A stretch of 64,000 nt of DNA, taken from Pseudomonas sp. BN411. GTDB taxonomy: Bacteria; Pseudomonadota; Gammaproteobacteria; Pseudomonadales; Pseudomonadaceae. This document shows positions 50,810 through 60,602 of this stretch, piece by piece; position 1 is the stretch's first letter, and the number at the start of each line of letters is the position of its first letter. The DNA is taken from the NCBI RefSeq assembly GCF_029871235.1, contig NZ_SSOM01000068.1, positions 1 through 64,000 of the forward strand. The letters run 5' to 3'. The position numbers and the translations under genes are program-made. The notes beneath the pieces are model-generated. The model saw only the letters and a list, made by a program, of their open reading frames with translations. It searched no databases and was not told the DNA's origin.

Positions 50810-52465
50810 ATGCGCCCTCACCTTCACTGGCTAAACAGAAACAACGACGAGCAGCTCCTTTGGGCAAAGGACTACCTGAACAAGCACGCAGCCATACTCA
50901 AGCAGACGCACCCGAACGCCCCTGTCGAAGTCATCAGCTCAACTGGCTGGCATGAGATCTATGAACAAATTACGGAATGGGCCGAAAGAGCCCAGAACGA
51001 CGAGAAGCAGAAGGGATTGAGAGAAAAGCTCGGTCGTGCCTGGTCGCAAAAGAAATACAGCGCAAAGAAAGGGGGCAAGCGGGCTCGCAGCCTTGTACTC
51101 CAAGAGGCCACGAAGAAGCAGCTGGACGACTTCGCCCGGTCAAGATCCCTGCCCATGACAGTAGATGACGCACTGCAACTGCTTCTGGCATGCGGAACGA
51201 AACAAACCAATGAAATCGAACGACGACTGAGTCTCAAGGCAAGCGACGCGGGCAAGGTACATGACAGCCTGAAGGCCGAAATCACCCGCAAGACCCAGGC
51301 GATTGATGCTCTGAACCGGCTCCTGAGGGAGAGCGTGGTGGACCAGAGCATACTTGAGCTTCAACTGGAGCAAGCCAGGCAGCAGGGGCTCACCCCAGCA
51401 AAACCACCAGCGAAAGTTGTAGAAGATCTCAGCAAGAAGCTCTTGAGCGAGGCCCTGCGACGGGAACTTGAAAATCTCGGCACCAAGGATCTTGGAGTAC
51501 GCAGCCTGACCCAGCTCGCCAATTACCCAGACCTTAAACTAATAGAGCTGCGCCTGAACCATATGCGCGAAGGCAAGCCCCTTACTCATCGCGCTAAACG
51601 CATCGATACACTTCTAAGGAAAGCATGCCTCCGCAATCTTGAAGCTAGTTTGAACTCGATAGACACCCATCCTGCGCGTGGCCTAAACATAGGCCGCCTC
51701 CGAAGCCTAGAGCCATGCACATGGATTGAATGCCACCAGAACGTAATCATCACTGGCATGACAGGCAGAGGCAAAACCTGGCTGGCCTGTGCCCTCGGCC
51801 GCCAGGCCTGCGAGAAAAGATGGCGGGTGCGCTATTACTCCCAAGGGGACCTCCTTGACGAACTCGCAACTGCACGCGACAGCAAGAAATTTCAAGAAGC
51901 CCGCAAAGTCCTGTCTGACTTTGACTTACTGATCATCGACAATTTCGACCTGACAGAGCTGACAACCAGCCAGTACCAAGACCTACTGGAAATTATCGAC
52001 TCGCGCGTGCAGTGCCGCTCAACCCTTGTCGCCAGCTGCACAAATCCAAGCCAGTGGCGCGAATTGATCAGGGATAACGAAGCAGCGCGGATGCTGATAG
52101 ACCGACTCGCATACGCCCCGCATCAATTTCATCTTCAGGGAGAATCGATGCGAGAGAAAATGGCGAGACTGGCCCCTGGCTGCAATCCAGGCGACTCGAT
52201 TAATTGCCCACCGAGCCAGCAATCTCAGGGCAATGCTATTTCACCAATGGACAGCCCTCGGGAGGTAGCAAGGGAGGATGACGTAACATCAAACGAAAGC
52301 CCGGCCATAGTCGCCACCGAGACCCACAGCACCATAAACACGCAGCCTGAAAACCACCCATCAACAACCCAGGACATCAACGAGCCCATGCCTACGCCAG
52401 AAAGCTACGAGAAACTACTTTCGCTTAGGCCCATTACCTCGAAGCACATTAGCTCAAAGAAATAA
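50810..52465 (+). CDS. Orphan IstB/DnaC-like AAA+ ATPase with ribbon-helix-helix-like segment
   Basis: This 551-residue protein starts at ATG 50810, preceded by CCGGAGCTTTGC; upstream starts overlap the palindromic operator. Residues about 90-125 (RARSLVLQEATKKQLDDFAR then SRSLPMTVDDALQLLL) follow the strand-helix-helix pattern of ribbon-helix-helix DNA-binding proteins. A coiled coil comes next. The AAA+ core has Walker A in ITGMTGRGKTWLACALG (about 316) and Walker B in LLIIDNFDL (about 373), with TLVASCTNPSQWRELI as sensor, like IstB/DnaC. The last 90 residues are low-complexity. No IS21 transposase is nearby, so it is not a transposon helper. A helicase-loader or plasmid-like replication role is possible. 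Confidence 0.82.
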   Translation: MRPHLHWLNRNNDEQLLWAKDYLNKHAAILKQTHPNAPVEVISSTGWHEIYEQITEWAERAQNDEKQKGLREKLGRAWSQKKYSAKKGGKRARSLVLQEATKKQLDDFARSRSLPMTVDDALQLLLACGTKQTNEIERRLSLKASDAGKVHDSLKAEITRKTQAIDALNRLLRESVVDQSILELQLEQARQQGLTPAKPPAKVVEDLSKKLLSEALRRELENLGTKDLGVRSLTQLANYPDLKLIELRLNHMREGKPLTHRAKRIDTLLRKACLRNLEASLNSIDTHPARGLNIGRLRSLEPCTWIECHQNVIITGMTGRGKTWLACALGRQACEKRWRVRYYSQGDLLDELATARDSKKFQEARKVLSDFDLLIIDNFDLTELTTSQYQDLLEIIDSRVQCRSTLVASCTNPSQWRELIRDNEAARMLIDRLAYAPHQFHLQGESMREKMARLAPGCNPGDSINCPPSQQSQGNAISPMDSPREVAREDDVTSNESPAIVATETHSTINTQPENHPSTTQDINEPMPTPESYEKLLSLRPITSKHISSKK

Positions 52466-52572
52466 CTCGCTCATGACCACTGCCCGAAGCCACCCAGATA
52501 AATGGCCGCCAAAGGCTTGTGAGCACCAGGTCAACGCACCAAGAAACCGAACCCCAAGTAGGTCCAGCAAAT

Positions 52573-52598
52573 CTCAATTCACTACCAATTCACTACCA
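52573..52598. promoter_or_regulatory. Candidate integrase arm-binding site, right end
   Basis: The 26 bases are identical, in the same orientation, to 5805-5830. They hold a tandem TTCACTACCAA repeat 62 bp from the attR core. Confidence 0.6.
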
Positions 52599-52620
52599 GA
52601 AATGCCAAATCGCAGAAACG

Positions 52621-52648
52621 AAAAAGGCCGGCGCTTTCGCTACCGGCC
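52621..52648 (-). terminator. Island-supplied terminator for tRNA-Pro
   Basis: On the minus strand a GGCCGG...CCGGCC hairpin, with an inner AGCG/CG pairing, is followed by five T. It lies 18 bp after the tRNA 3' end, inside the island. Its flank GCAGAAACG plus the A-run also matches the flank of the left terminator at 5586-5605, but the loop is different. The island thus restores both the tRNA end and a terminator. Confidence 0.75.
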
Positions 52649-52665
52649 TAAGTCGTTGAAGAATA

Positions 52666-52743
<78 letters not shown>

Positions 52744-52829
52744 CGTTTTGTAGCTCGCTCCGGATCACCGGAAGCGGAGCGAACTATATCTTAAGCTTTT
52801 GAATTGTGGAAGGTTTTTTTCAAAAAAAT

Positions 52830-53186
52830 TCACTTCCGCAACACATGGAGGACATCTTCGAGCTCAGCGATCATCTGGCGGATGAGTTGCTTGTACTGCG
52901 TGGTGTCTTCCTTGGCTTCGTCCCCGGAGAGGCGCTGGCGCGCCCCGCCGATGGTAAAGCCCTGATCGTATAACAGCGCCCGGATCTGCCGAATCATCAG
53001 CACATCCTGACGCTGGTAGTAGCGACGGTTGCCGCGCCGCTTTACTGGGTTGAGCTGGGGAAATTCCTGCTCCCAGTAACGCAGCACGTGGGGCTTGACT
53101 GCGCAGAGTTCACTAACTTCGCCAATAGTGAAGTAACGCTTGCCTGGAATGGGCGGTAACTCGTCGTTATGACTCGGTTCCAGCAT
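52830..53186 (-). CDS. MerR-family regulator downstream of ihfA
   Basis: This 118-residue protein starts at ATG 53186, so it overlaps the ihfA 3' end by 20 bp. The DNA-binding part is clear: [40 protein letters not shown] then [14 protein letters not shown] short helical dimerisation segment ([20 protein letters not shown]) completes it, and no effector Cys is present. It is a standard neighbour of ihfA in Pseudomonas. Target genes are not evident here. Confidence 0.93.
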   Translation of the reverse strand: MLEPSHNDELPPIPGKRYFTIGEVSELCAVKPHVLRYWEQEFPQLNPVKRRGNRRYYQRQDVLMIRQIRALLYDQGFTIGGARQRLSGDEAKEDTTQYKQLIRQMIAELEDVLHVLRK

Positions 53187-53469
53187 AAGCTTCAACCCTG
53201 GCTTTGAGTTTCTGCCCTGGACGGAAAGTGACCACACGGCGAGCCGTGATCGGGATTTCCTCTCCTGTCTTCGGGTTTCGGCCAGGCCGCTGACGCTTGT
53301 CGCGCAGATCGAAGTTGCCGAATCCTGACAACTTCACCTGTTCGTTGTGCTCCAGCGCCTGACGGATTTCCTCGAAGAACAGCTCCACCAGTTCCTTGGC
53401 TTCCCGTTTATTCAGGCCAAGCTCTTCATAAAGACGTTCAGCCATCTCAGCTTTCGTCAGAGCCCCCAT
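53167..53469 (-). CDS. ihfA: Integration host factor alpha subunit
   Basis: A 100-residue DNA-bending protein. The sequence ([60 protein letters not shown]) is that of the IHF alpha chain, with the beta-arm GRNPKTGE. It forms a heterodimer with IhfB. It lies 3 bp after pheT, as in many gammaproteobacteria, and overlaps merR. Host IHF also assists many tyrosine integrases, so it may help the adjacent island recombine. Confidence 0.97.
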   Translation of the reverse strand: MGALTKAEMAERLYEELGLNKREAKELVELFFEEIRQALEHNEQVKLSGFGNFDLRDKRQRPGRNPKTGEEIPITARRVVTFRPGQKLKARVEAYAGTES

Positions 53470-53472
53470 ACG

Positions 53473-55851
53473 CTACTTCCTTAACGTGGCATTGAACCTG
53501 TCTTCTAGCGAGGTGACGATGTTTTGCGTCGTGGTGTTCACCTCATCGTCAGTAAGAGTGCGCGATGGATGCTGCCAGGTCAAGCCAACGGCAAGGCTTT
53601 TTCTAAGCGGATCAATGCCTTTACCGTGATACACGTCAAATAGCCTGAGGTCCGTCATCCACTCGCCAGCGGCTTCGCGGATGGTGGCCAGCACGGACTC
53701 TGCGGGAACCTCGCGATCCACCAGCAGGGCCAGGTCACGGCGCACTTCAGGGTAGCGCGACAGTTCGCTGAAGCTCGGTAGCTTGCCTTGCATCACTTCG
53801 GCCAGTACCAGCTCGAACAGGTAGACCGGTTGATCCAGGTCCAGGGCCTTGGCCAATTCCGGGTGCAGTGCACCGAGGAAGCCAACCAGGCGCCCTTCCC
53901 TTTCAATGCGAGCGGTCTGGCCCGGGTGCAGAGCCGGATGCTCGCCCGGCACGAAGCTGAAGGCACCCAAGTCGCCGGCGGCGCCGAGAACGGCTTCGAC
54001 GTCGGCCTTAGCATCGTAGAAGTCGACGGCGTCGCGACCGTTGGCCCAGCCTTCCGGCAGACGGGAACCGCAGAGCACGCCCGCCAGCATCGGCTCTTGC
54101 TTCAGGCCTTCAAGCTGGCCAACGAAGCGCAGGCCGCTTTCGAACAGGCGAACGCGAGACTGCTGACGGTTGAGGTTGTGCTGCAGCGCGCTCACCAGGC
54201 CCGGCCACAGCGACGAGCGCATGGCGGCCATGTCGGCGGAGATGGGGTTGGCCAGCATTAGCGGCTTCACGCCCGGAGTGAACAGCTCGAACAGCTTCGG
54301 ATCGATGAAGCTGTAGGTGATGGCTTCGTGGAAACCACGAGCCACCAGCAGGCGACGCAGGGCCGGCAGTTCAACCGCACCTTCGGCGCGCGCACGCGGC
54401 GCCAGGCGGGCTTGCGGGTAACGAACCGGCAGACGGTTGTAGCCGTAGAGGCGGCCCAGCTCTTCGATCAGGTCCACTTCCAGGCTGATGTCGAAGCGGT
54501 GGCTCGGCACTTCTACGCGCCACTGGCCAGCGCCTTCGGCGGTGACCTTCAGGTCCAGCGCGGTGAGCAGGCGCTCGACTTCGGCGGCGTCCATTTCCAT
54601 GCCCAGCATCTGGGCGATGCGATCGGCGCGCAGGGTCACCGGAGCTACATTCGGCAGGCTTTCCTGGCTGGCAGCTTCGATGATCGGGCCGGCTTCGCCG
54701 CCGACGATTTCCAGCAGCAGGCCGGTCGCACGTTCCATGGCTTCGCGAGCCAGTTGGAAGTCAACGCCACGCTCGAAGCGGTGGGACGAATCGGTGTGCA
54801 GACCGTAGGAGCGAGCCTTGCCGGCGACAGCGATGGTGTCGAAGAAGGCCGCTTCCAGGAACAGGTCGCGAGTCTTGCCGCTAACGCCGCTGTGCTCGCC
54901 ACCCATCACGCCGGCGATGGCCAGGGCGCGATTGTGGTCGGCGATCACCAGGGTGTCTGCGCGCAGGGATACTTCCTGGCCATCCAGCAGGACGAGCTTC
55001 TCGCCCTCGTCCGCCATGCGCACGCGAATGCCGCCGTTGATCTCGGCGAGGTCGAAGGCGTGCATCGGTTGACCGAGTTCGAGCATCACGTAGTTGGTGA
55101 TGTCGACGGCAGCATCAATGGAACGCACTTCGGAGCGACGCAGGCGCTCGACCATCCACAGCGGGGTCGGGCGGGACAGGTCGACATTGCGGATCACACG
55201 GCCGAGGTAGCGCGGGCAGGCAGCAGGAGCGGTCACTTCAACCGGGCGTACTTCGTCGTGAGCCGGCGCAACGGCGGCGACTTGCGGGCGAGTGACTGGA
55301 GCTGCGTAGAGCGCACCCACTTCGCGGGCCAGGCCGGACATGCTCAGGCAGTCACCGCGGTTGGGGGTCAGGCCCAGCTCGATGATCACGTCATCCAGGC
55401 CGAGGTAGGCACGGATGTCCTGGCCAACAGGGGCGTCAGCCGCCAGTTCCATCAGGCCGTCATTTTCATCGCTGATCTGCAGTTCGGAAGCCGAGCACAG
55501 CATGCCATTGGACTCAACGCCACGCAGCTTGGCCTTCTTGATCTTGAAGTCGCCCGGCAGTTCGGCACCGATCATGGCGAAGGGGATCTTCAGGCCGGGG
55601 CGCACGTTGGGCGCGCCGCACACGACCTGCAGAGTCTCGCTGCCATTGCTCACCTGGCAGACGCGCAGCTTGTCGGCGTCCGGGTGTTGTTCGGTGCTCA
55701 GCACCTCGCCCACGACCACGCCGCTGAAGGCGCCCGCTACCGGAGTAACGCTGTCGACTTCGAGGCCGGCCATGGACAGACGAGCCACCAGCTCGTCACG
55801 GGATACCTGCGGGCTTACCCAGCTCCGCAGCCATTGTTCACTGAATTTCAT
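53473..55851 (-). CDS. pheT: Phenylalanyl-tRNA synthetase beta subunit
   Basis: A 792-residue protein, normal length. The N-terminal tRNA-binding OB domain (VVVGEVLSTEQHPDADKLRV), B3/B4 editing region and B5 domain (YGYNRLPVRYPQARL) are followed by the C-terminal ferredoxin-like anticodon-binding domain (FNATLRK end; FSELSRYPEVRRDLALLVDR). It acts in an alpha2-beta2 tetramer with PheS to charge tRNA-Phe. It lies 37 bp after pheS. The large antisense frames over it are codon-usage shadows. Confidence 0.98.
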   Translation of the reverse strand: MKFSEQWLRSWVSPQVSRDELVARLSMAGLEVDSVTPVAGAFSGVVVGEVLSTEQHPDADKLRVCQVSNGSETLQVVCGAPNVRPGLKIPFAMIGAELPGDFKIKKAKLRGVESNGMLCSASELQISDENDGLMELAADAPVGQDIRAYLGLDDVIIELGLTPNRGDCLSMSGLAREVGALYAAPVTRPQVAAVAPAHDEVRPVEVTAPAACPRYLGRVIRNVDLSRPTPLWMVERLRRSEVRSIDAAVDITNYVMLELGQPMHAFDLAEINGGIRVRMADEGEKLVLLDGQEVSLRADTLVIADHNRALAIAGVMGGEHSGVSGKTRDLFLEAAFFDTIAVAGKARSYGLHTDSSHRFERGVDFQLAREAMERATGLLLEIVGGEAGPIIEAASQESLPNVAPVTLRADRIAQMLGMEMDAAEVERLLTALDLKVTAEGAGQWRVEVPSHRFDISLEVDLIEELGRLYGYNRLPVRYPQARLAPRARAEGAVELPALRRLLVARGFHEAITYSFIDPKLFELFTPGVKPLMLANPISADMAAMRSSLWPGLVSALQHNLNRQQSRVRLFESGLRFVGQLEGLKQEPMLAGVLCGSRLPEGWANGRDAVDFYDAKADVEAVLGAAGDLGAFSFVPGEHPALHPGQTARIEREGRLVGFLGALHPELAKALDLDQPVYLFELVLAEVMQGKLPSFSELSRYPEVRRDLALLVDREVPAESVLATIREAAGEWMTDLRLFDVYHGKGIDPLRKSLAVGLTWQHPSRTLTDDEVNTTTQNIVTSLEDRFNATLRK

Positions 55852-55888
55852 CCTGCTCTCCTAAGGGATTCGTTTCGGACACTACGAC

Positions 55889-56905
<1,017 letters not shown>

Positions 56906-56925
56906 TTACTGACTCCAGATACGAA

Positions 56926-56986
56926 ATAGGGGAAGAGCGCAAGGCCCTTCCCCTATCGGTGACGTTCAGCACCGGGCGAACCCGGT
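56926..56986 (-). promoter_or_regulatory. Paired hairpins in the rplT-pheS leader
   Basis: Two stems lie between rplT and pheS: ACCGGG/CCCGGT (56971-56986) and ATAGGGGAAG/CTTCCCCTAT (56926-56956). The second is followed on the minus strand by TTTCG, a poor U-run. They could be an rplT terminator/attenuator controlling pheST. I did not find a convincing Phe-rich leader peptide. Confidence 0.5.
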
Positions 56987-56999
56987 GATTGTCGGGGAC

Positions 57000-57356
57000 T
57001 TAAGCCAGAACGGCCTTAGCTTTCTCGACAATCGCAGCAAACGCCGCTTTTTCGTTCACTGCCAGGTCGGCCAGAACCTTACGGTCGATCTCGATGGCCG
57101 CTTTTTTCAGGCCAGCGATCAGACGGCTGTAGGACAGACCGTTCTGACGAGCACCAGCGTTGATACGAGCGATCCACAGAGCGCGGAACTGACGCTTGCG
57201 CTGACGACGGTCACGGTAGGCGTATTGGCCAGCCTTGATCACCGCCTGCTTGGCAACGCGGAACACGCGGCTGCGTGCGCCGTAGTAGCCTTTGGCGAGT
57301 TTCAGAATTTTTTTGTGACGAGCACGAGCGATGACGCCACGCTTAACACGAGCCAT
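57000..57356 (-). CDS. rplT: 50S ribosomal protein L20
   Basis: 118 residues, very basic, [20 protein letters not shown] at the start and a typical L20 C-terminal domain ([20 protein letters not shown]). It binds 23S rRNA early in assembly and in many bacteria represses the infC-rpmI-rplT operon by binding its mRNA. It lies 28 bp after rpmI. Confidence 0.98.
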   Translation of the reverse strand: MARVKRGVIARARHKKILKLAKGYYGARSRVFRVAKQAVIKAGQYAYRDRRQRKRQFRALWIARINAGARQNGLSYSRLIAGLKKAAIEIDRKVLADLAVNEKAAFAAIVEKAKAVLA

Positions 57357-57384
57357 GAGTAATTTCCTCTAGAATCTTGACCGA

Positions 57385-57579
57385 TTAACGAACGCGCAGC
57401 ATGCGCTCTACTTTACGCACGTCAGACGGGTGCACCAGGGTGCAGCCGCGCAGCTGACGCTTACGCTTGGTAGTCATCTTGGTCAGGATGTGGCTCTTGA
57501 AAGCGTGCTTGTGCTTGAAGCCGGAAGCGGTCTTTTTGAAACGCTTCGCAGCACCGCTCTTGGTTTTCATTTTTGGCAT
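57385..57579 (-). CDS. rpmI: 50S ribosomal protein L35
   Basis: 64 residues, starting [20 protein letters not shown]; the frame extends upstream to 57600 but the family starts at the ATG at 57579. Between infC and rplT in the conserved order. Confidence 0.98.
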   Translation of the reverse strand: MPKMKTKSGAAKRFKKTASGFKHKHAFKSHILTKMTTKRKRQLRGCTLVHPSDVRKVERMLRVR

Positions 57580-57640
57580 GTTCGGATACTCCGCATTCAA
57601 TCAATAAACATAACCGCAAGGCCTGCCAGTGCCCTGGGGG

Positions 57641-58186
57641 TTACTTTCGCTTTTTGGGAGCGATGACCATCATCAGCTGGCGTCCTTCCAGCTTAGGATG
57701 CTGTTCTACGGTGCCGATTTCGGCGAGGTCGGCTTCGACCCGCTTCAACAGCTCCATACCCAGCTCCTGGTGGGCCATCTCACGGCCGCGGAATCGCAGG
57801 GATACCTTGGCCTTGTCCCCTTCATTAAGGAAACGTACCAGGTTGCGTAGTTTTACCTGGTAATCCCCTTCTTCCGTCCCTGGACGAAACTTGATTTCTT
57901 TAATCTGCTGCTGGTGCTGGTTCTTCTTCGCCGCAGCGGCCTGCTTCTTCTTCTCGAAGAGGTGCTTGCCGTAATCCATGATCCGGCAAACAGGCGGCAC
58001 GGCATCGGCAGAGATCTCTACCAGATCCAGCTTCGCTTCTTCAGCAGCGCGAAGCGCTTCATCAATCGAGACGACGCCAATCTGCTGGCCGTCAGCACCA
58101 ATCAACCGCACCTCGCGAGCCGTAATGTTCTCGTTGATCGGGGCTTTCGGTTGAGTCCGCTTGTCCTGTCTCATTTCACGCTTAAT
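57641..58186 (-). CDS. infC: Translation initiation factor IF-3, ATT start
   Basis: The family starts a few residues before the first ATG (58174). Upstream the minus strand reads ATT AAG CGT GAA ATG, with TTGGAG eight to nine bases before the ATT at 58184-58186. An AUU start is the known basis of IF-3 self-regulation, so I place the start there (181 residues). The body has the IF-3 N- and C-domains ([56 protein letters not shown]). It directly follows thrS; the Shine-Dalgarno lies against the thrS stop. Confidence 0.96.
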   Translation of the reverse strand: MKREMRQDKRTQPKAPINENITAREVRLIGADGQQIGVVSIDEALRAAEEAKLDLVEISADAVPPVCRIMDYGKHLFEKKKQAAAAKKNQHQQQIKEIKFRPGTEEGDYQVKLRNLVRFLNEGDKAKVSLRFRGREMAHQELGMELLKRVEADLAEIGTVEQHPKLEGRQLMMVIAPKKRK

Positions 58187-58191
58187 AGTGA

Positions 58192-60114
58192 TTACTCCAA
58201 TTCTTGGCGACCACGCCGGGAAACCGTTTGTGCGAGCAATTCAGAGAAGCTTTCGATGGGCATGGAACCCAGGTCGACACCCTCACGGGTACGCACAGCA
58301 ACGGATCGAGTCTCAACCTCCCGGTCTCCAATAACCAAGAGATAGGGAACCTTGAGCAAAGTATGCTCGCGGATTTTAAAGCCGATTTTTTCGTTTCTCA
58401 AGTCGGACTTGGCACGGAAACCGCTTTCGTTGAGAGCCTTTTCCACTTCAACGGCAAAATCGGCCTGCTTGTCGGTGATATTCATGATCACCGCCTGGGT
58501 CGGCGCGAGCCAGGCCGGGAACGAACCAGCGTAGTGCTCGATCAGCATGCCGATGAAGCGCTCGAAGGAACCGAGGATCGCGCGATGCAGCATCACCGGG
58601 CGCTTACGGTTGTTATCTTCGGCGATATAGCTGGCATCCAGACGCTCCGGCAGGTTCGGATCGTACTGCAGGGTGCCGCACTGCCAGTTACGGCCGAGGC
58701 AGTCTTTCAGGGTGAACTCGATCTTCGGACCGTAGAAAGCACCCTCGCCCGGCTGGTATTCCCAGGTCAAACCGGACTCGTTCAGCGCATCAGCCAGAGC
58801 ACCTTCAGCGCGATCCCACAGCTCGTCGGAACCTACACGCTTGGCCGGACGAGTGGACAGCTTCATGGAAATGTCAGCGAAGCCGAAGTCCTTGTAGACC
58901 TGCAGGGTCAGCTTGATGAAGTCAGCCGCTTCCTTCTTCACCTGATCTTCGGTGCAGAAGATGTGGGCGTCGTCCTGGGTGAAGCCGCGCACACGCATGA
59001 TGCCGTGCAGCGCGCCGGACGGCTCGTTACGGTGGCAGGCACCGAACTCGGCCAGGCGCAGCGGCAGGTCGCGGTAGGACTTCAGACCCTGGTTGAAGAT
59101 CTGCACGTGGCACGGGCAGTTCATCGGCTTGACCGCGTAATCGCGACTTTCCGACGAAGTGGTGAACATGTTTTCGGCGTAGTTGGACCAGTGGCCCGAA
59201 CGCTCCCAGAGGATGCGGTCAACCACCTGCGGGGTTCGCACTTCCACATAGCCGTGGTCGCGCTGCACCTTGCGCATGTACTGCTCCAGCACCTGATAGA
59301 CAGTCCAGCCGGCCGGATGCCAGAACACCATGCCCGGCGCCTCTTCCTGCAGGTGGAACAGGTCCAGCTGCTTGCCGATGCGGCGGTGGTCGCGCTTTTC
59401 AGCTTCTTCGATGCGCTGGATGTAGGCAGCCAGCTGCTTCTTGTCAGCCCAGGCAGTGCCGTAGATACGCTGCAACTGCTCGTTCTTCGAGTCGCCACGC
59501 CAGTAAGCACCGGAAATCTTGGTCAGCTTGAAGGCTTTCAGGAAGCGGGTGTTCGGCACGTGCGGGCCGCGGCACATGTCCACGTACTCCTCATGGAAGT
59601 ACAGGCCCATGGCGGTTTCGTCCGGCATGTCTTCGATCAGGCGCAGCTTGTATTCCTCGCCGCGAGCCTTGAACAGATCGATGACCTCAGCCCGCGGAGT
59701 CATCTTCTTGATGACGTCGTAGTCCTTTTCGATCAGCTCGGCCATGCGCTTTTCGATCGCTGCCATATCTTCAGGAGTGAAGGGGCGCTCGAAAGCGATG
59801 TCGTAATAGAAGCCTTCGTCGATCACCGGACCGATCACCATCCGAGCAGTCGGATAGAGCTGCTTGACGGCGTGGCCAACCAGGTGTGCGCAGGAGTGGC
59901 GGATGATTTCCAGGCCCTCCTCGTCCTTCGGCGTGATGATTTGCAGGGTCGCGTCGGTTTCGATCAGGTCGCAGGCATCCACCTGCTTGCCGTTGACCTT
60001 GCCGGCCAGGGTTGCCTTGGCCAGGCCCGCACCAATGGACTGAGCCACTTCGAGCACGGAAACGGGGTTATCGAAAGTACGCTGACTGCCGTCAGGAAGA
60101 GTGATGATGGGCAT
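58192..60114 (-). CDS. thrS: Threonyl-tRNA synthetase
   Basis: A 640-residue protein, normal length. The start at 60114 is supported by AGGAGGCGCC; the frame to 60381 reads into a tRNA gene and is not real. TGS domain ([20 protein letters not shown]), editing domain with [16 protein letters not shown] and CRGPHVPNT, the class II core ([40 protein letters not shown], zinc Cys and His residues) and the anticodon domain ([20 protein letters not shown]) are all present. It heads the thrS-infC-rpmI-rplT operon. Confidence 0.98.
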   Translation of the reverse strand: MPIITLPDGSQRTFDNPVSVLEVAQSIGAGLAKATLAGKVNGKQVDACDLIETDATLQIITPKDEEGLEIIRHSCAHLVGHAVKQLYPTARMVIGPVIDEGFYYDIAFERPFTPEDMAAIEKRMAELIEKDYDVIKKMTPRAEVIDLFKARGEEYKLRLIEDMPDETAMGLYFHEEYVDMCRGPHVPNTRFLKAFKLTKISGAYWRGDSKNEQLQRIYGTAWADKKQLAAYIQRIEEAEKRDHRRIGKQLDLFHLQEEAPGMVFWHPAGWTVYQVLEQYMRKVQRDHGYVEVRTPQVVDRILWERSGHWSNYAENMFTTSSESRDYAVKPMNCPCHVQIFNQGLKSYRDLPLRLAEFGACHRNEPSGALHGIMRVRGFTQDDAHIFCTEDQVKKEAADFIKLTLQVYKDFGFADISMKLSTRPAKRVGSDELWDRAEGALADALNESGLTWEYQPGEGAFYGPKIEFTLKDCLGRNWQCGTLQYDPNLPERLDASYIAEDNNRKRPVMLHRAILGSFERFIGMLIEHYAGSFPAWLAPTQAVIMNITDKQADFAVEVEKALNESGFRAKSDLRNEKIGFKIREHTLLKVPYLLVIGDREVETRSVAVRTREGVDLGSMPIESFSELLAQTVSRRGRQELE

Positions 60115-60304
60115 GGCGCCTCCTCTCCTAGTGGTGACCTCTACCAAAGGCCACATGGGTTGGGATGAGCCAGTACGCGATTCGGTGGTGTGCCTGCCGT
60201 ACGGTGGCAGGAGCCTTGCAGCCAACCATGGCCGAACCAGAGTCACTGGAGGTAATGAAGAGCGGGATGCTTGCAGAAACCTGGAGCCCCGACAAGCGCC
60301 CAAT

Positions 60305-60333
60305 AAAAAAGGGTCACCTGAGTGACCCTTTTT
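60305..60333. terminator. Terminator after tRNA-Val
   Basis: GGGTCAC / GTGACCC, 7-bp perfect stem with a CTGA loop. It has six A on the left and five T on the right, so it works on both strands. It lies 9 bp after the tRNA-Val 3' end. Confidence 0.88.
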
Positions 60334-60341
60334 ATCGAATT

Positions 60342-60418
60342 TGGTAGGCACAATTGGACTCGAACCAACGACCCCCACCATGTCAAGGTGGTGCTCTAAC
60401 CAACTGAGCTATGTGCCT
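60342..60418 (-). tRNA. tRNA-Val (GAC)
   Basis: 77 bases, acceptor AGGCACA/TGTGCCT-A-CCA with encoded CCA. The D arm AGCTCAGTTGGTTAGAGC, anticodon stem CCACC/GGTGG with loop TTGACAT (anticodon GAC) and T arm GTTCGAGTC are all intact. Upstream of the thrS operon. Confidence 0.96.
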
Positions 60419-60602
60419 TCGATGGGTGCGCATTCTACGGACTGAGTTTTTCCTGTCAACACCTTTTTTCGCTAACTCTCTGAAAAAGTGGATTTTTTAC
60501 TGTTCAGTGCCTCGTTGAATATTTTGCACAGAGGCTAGCCGGCCCGTTTCAACTCAGGTAGGATCACCACATCTGTAAAAAATAAAAAACAGAGATTCCG
60601 TT

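Noticed and set aside
50810..52465. IS21-type transposon helper (IstB)
   Set aside because: No IstA transposase or IS21 ends nearby; the protein is twice the usual IstB length with an added N-terminal region.
58204..60168. 654-codon frame antisense to thrS
   Set aside because: Perfect antisense shadow of a conserved synthetase gene; arises from high-GC codon bias.
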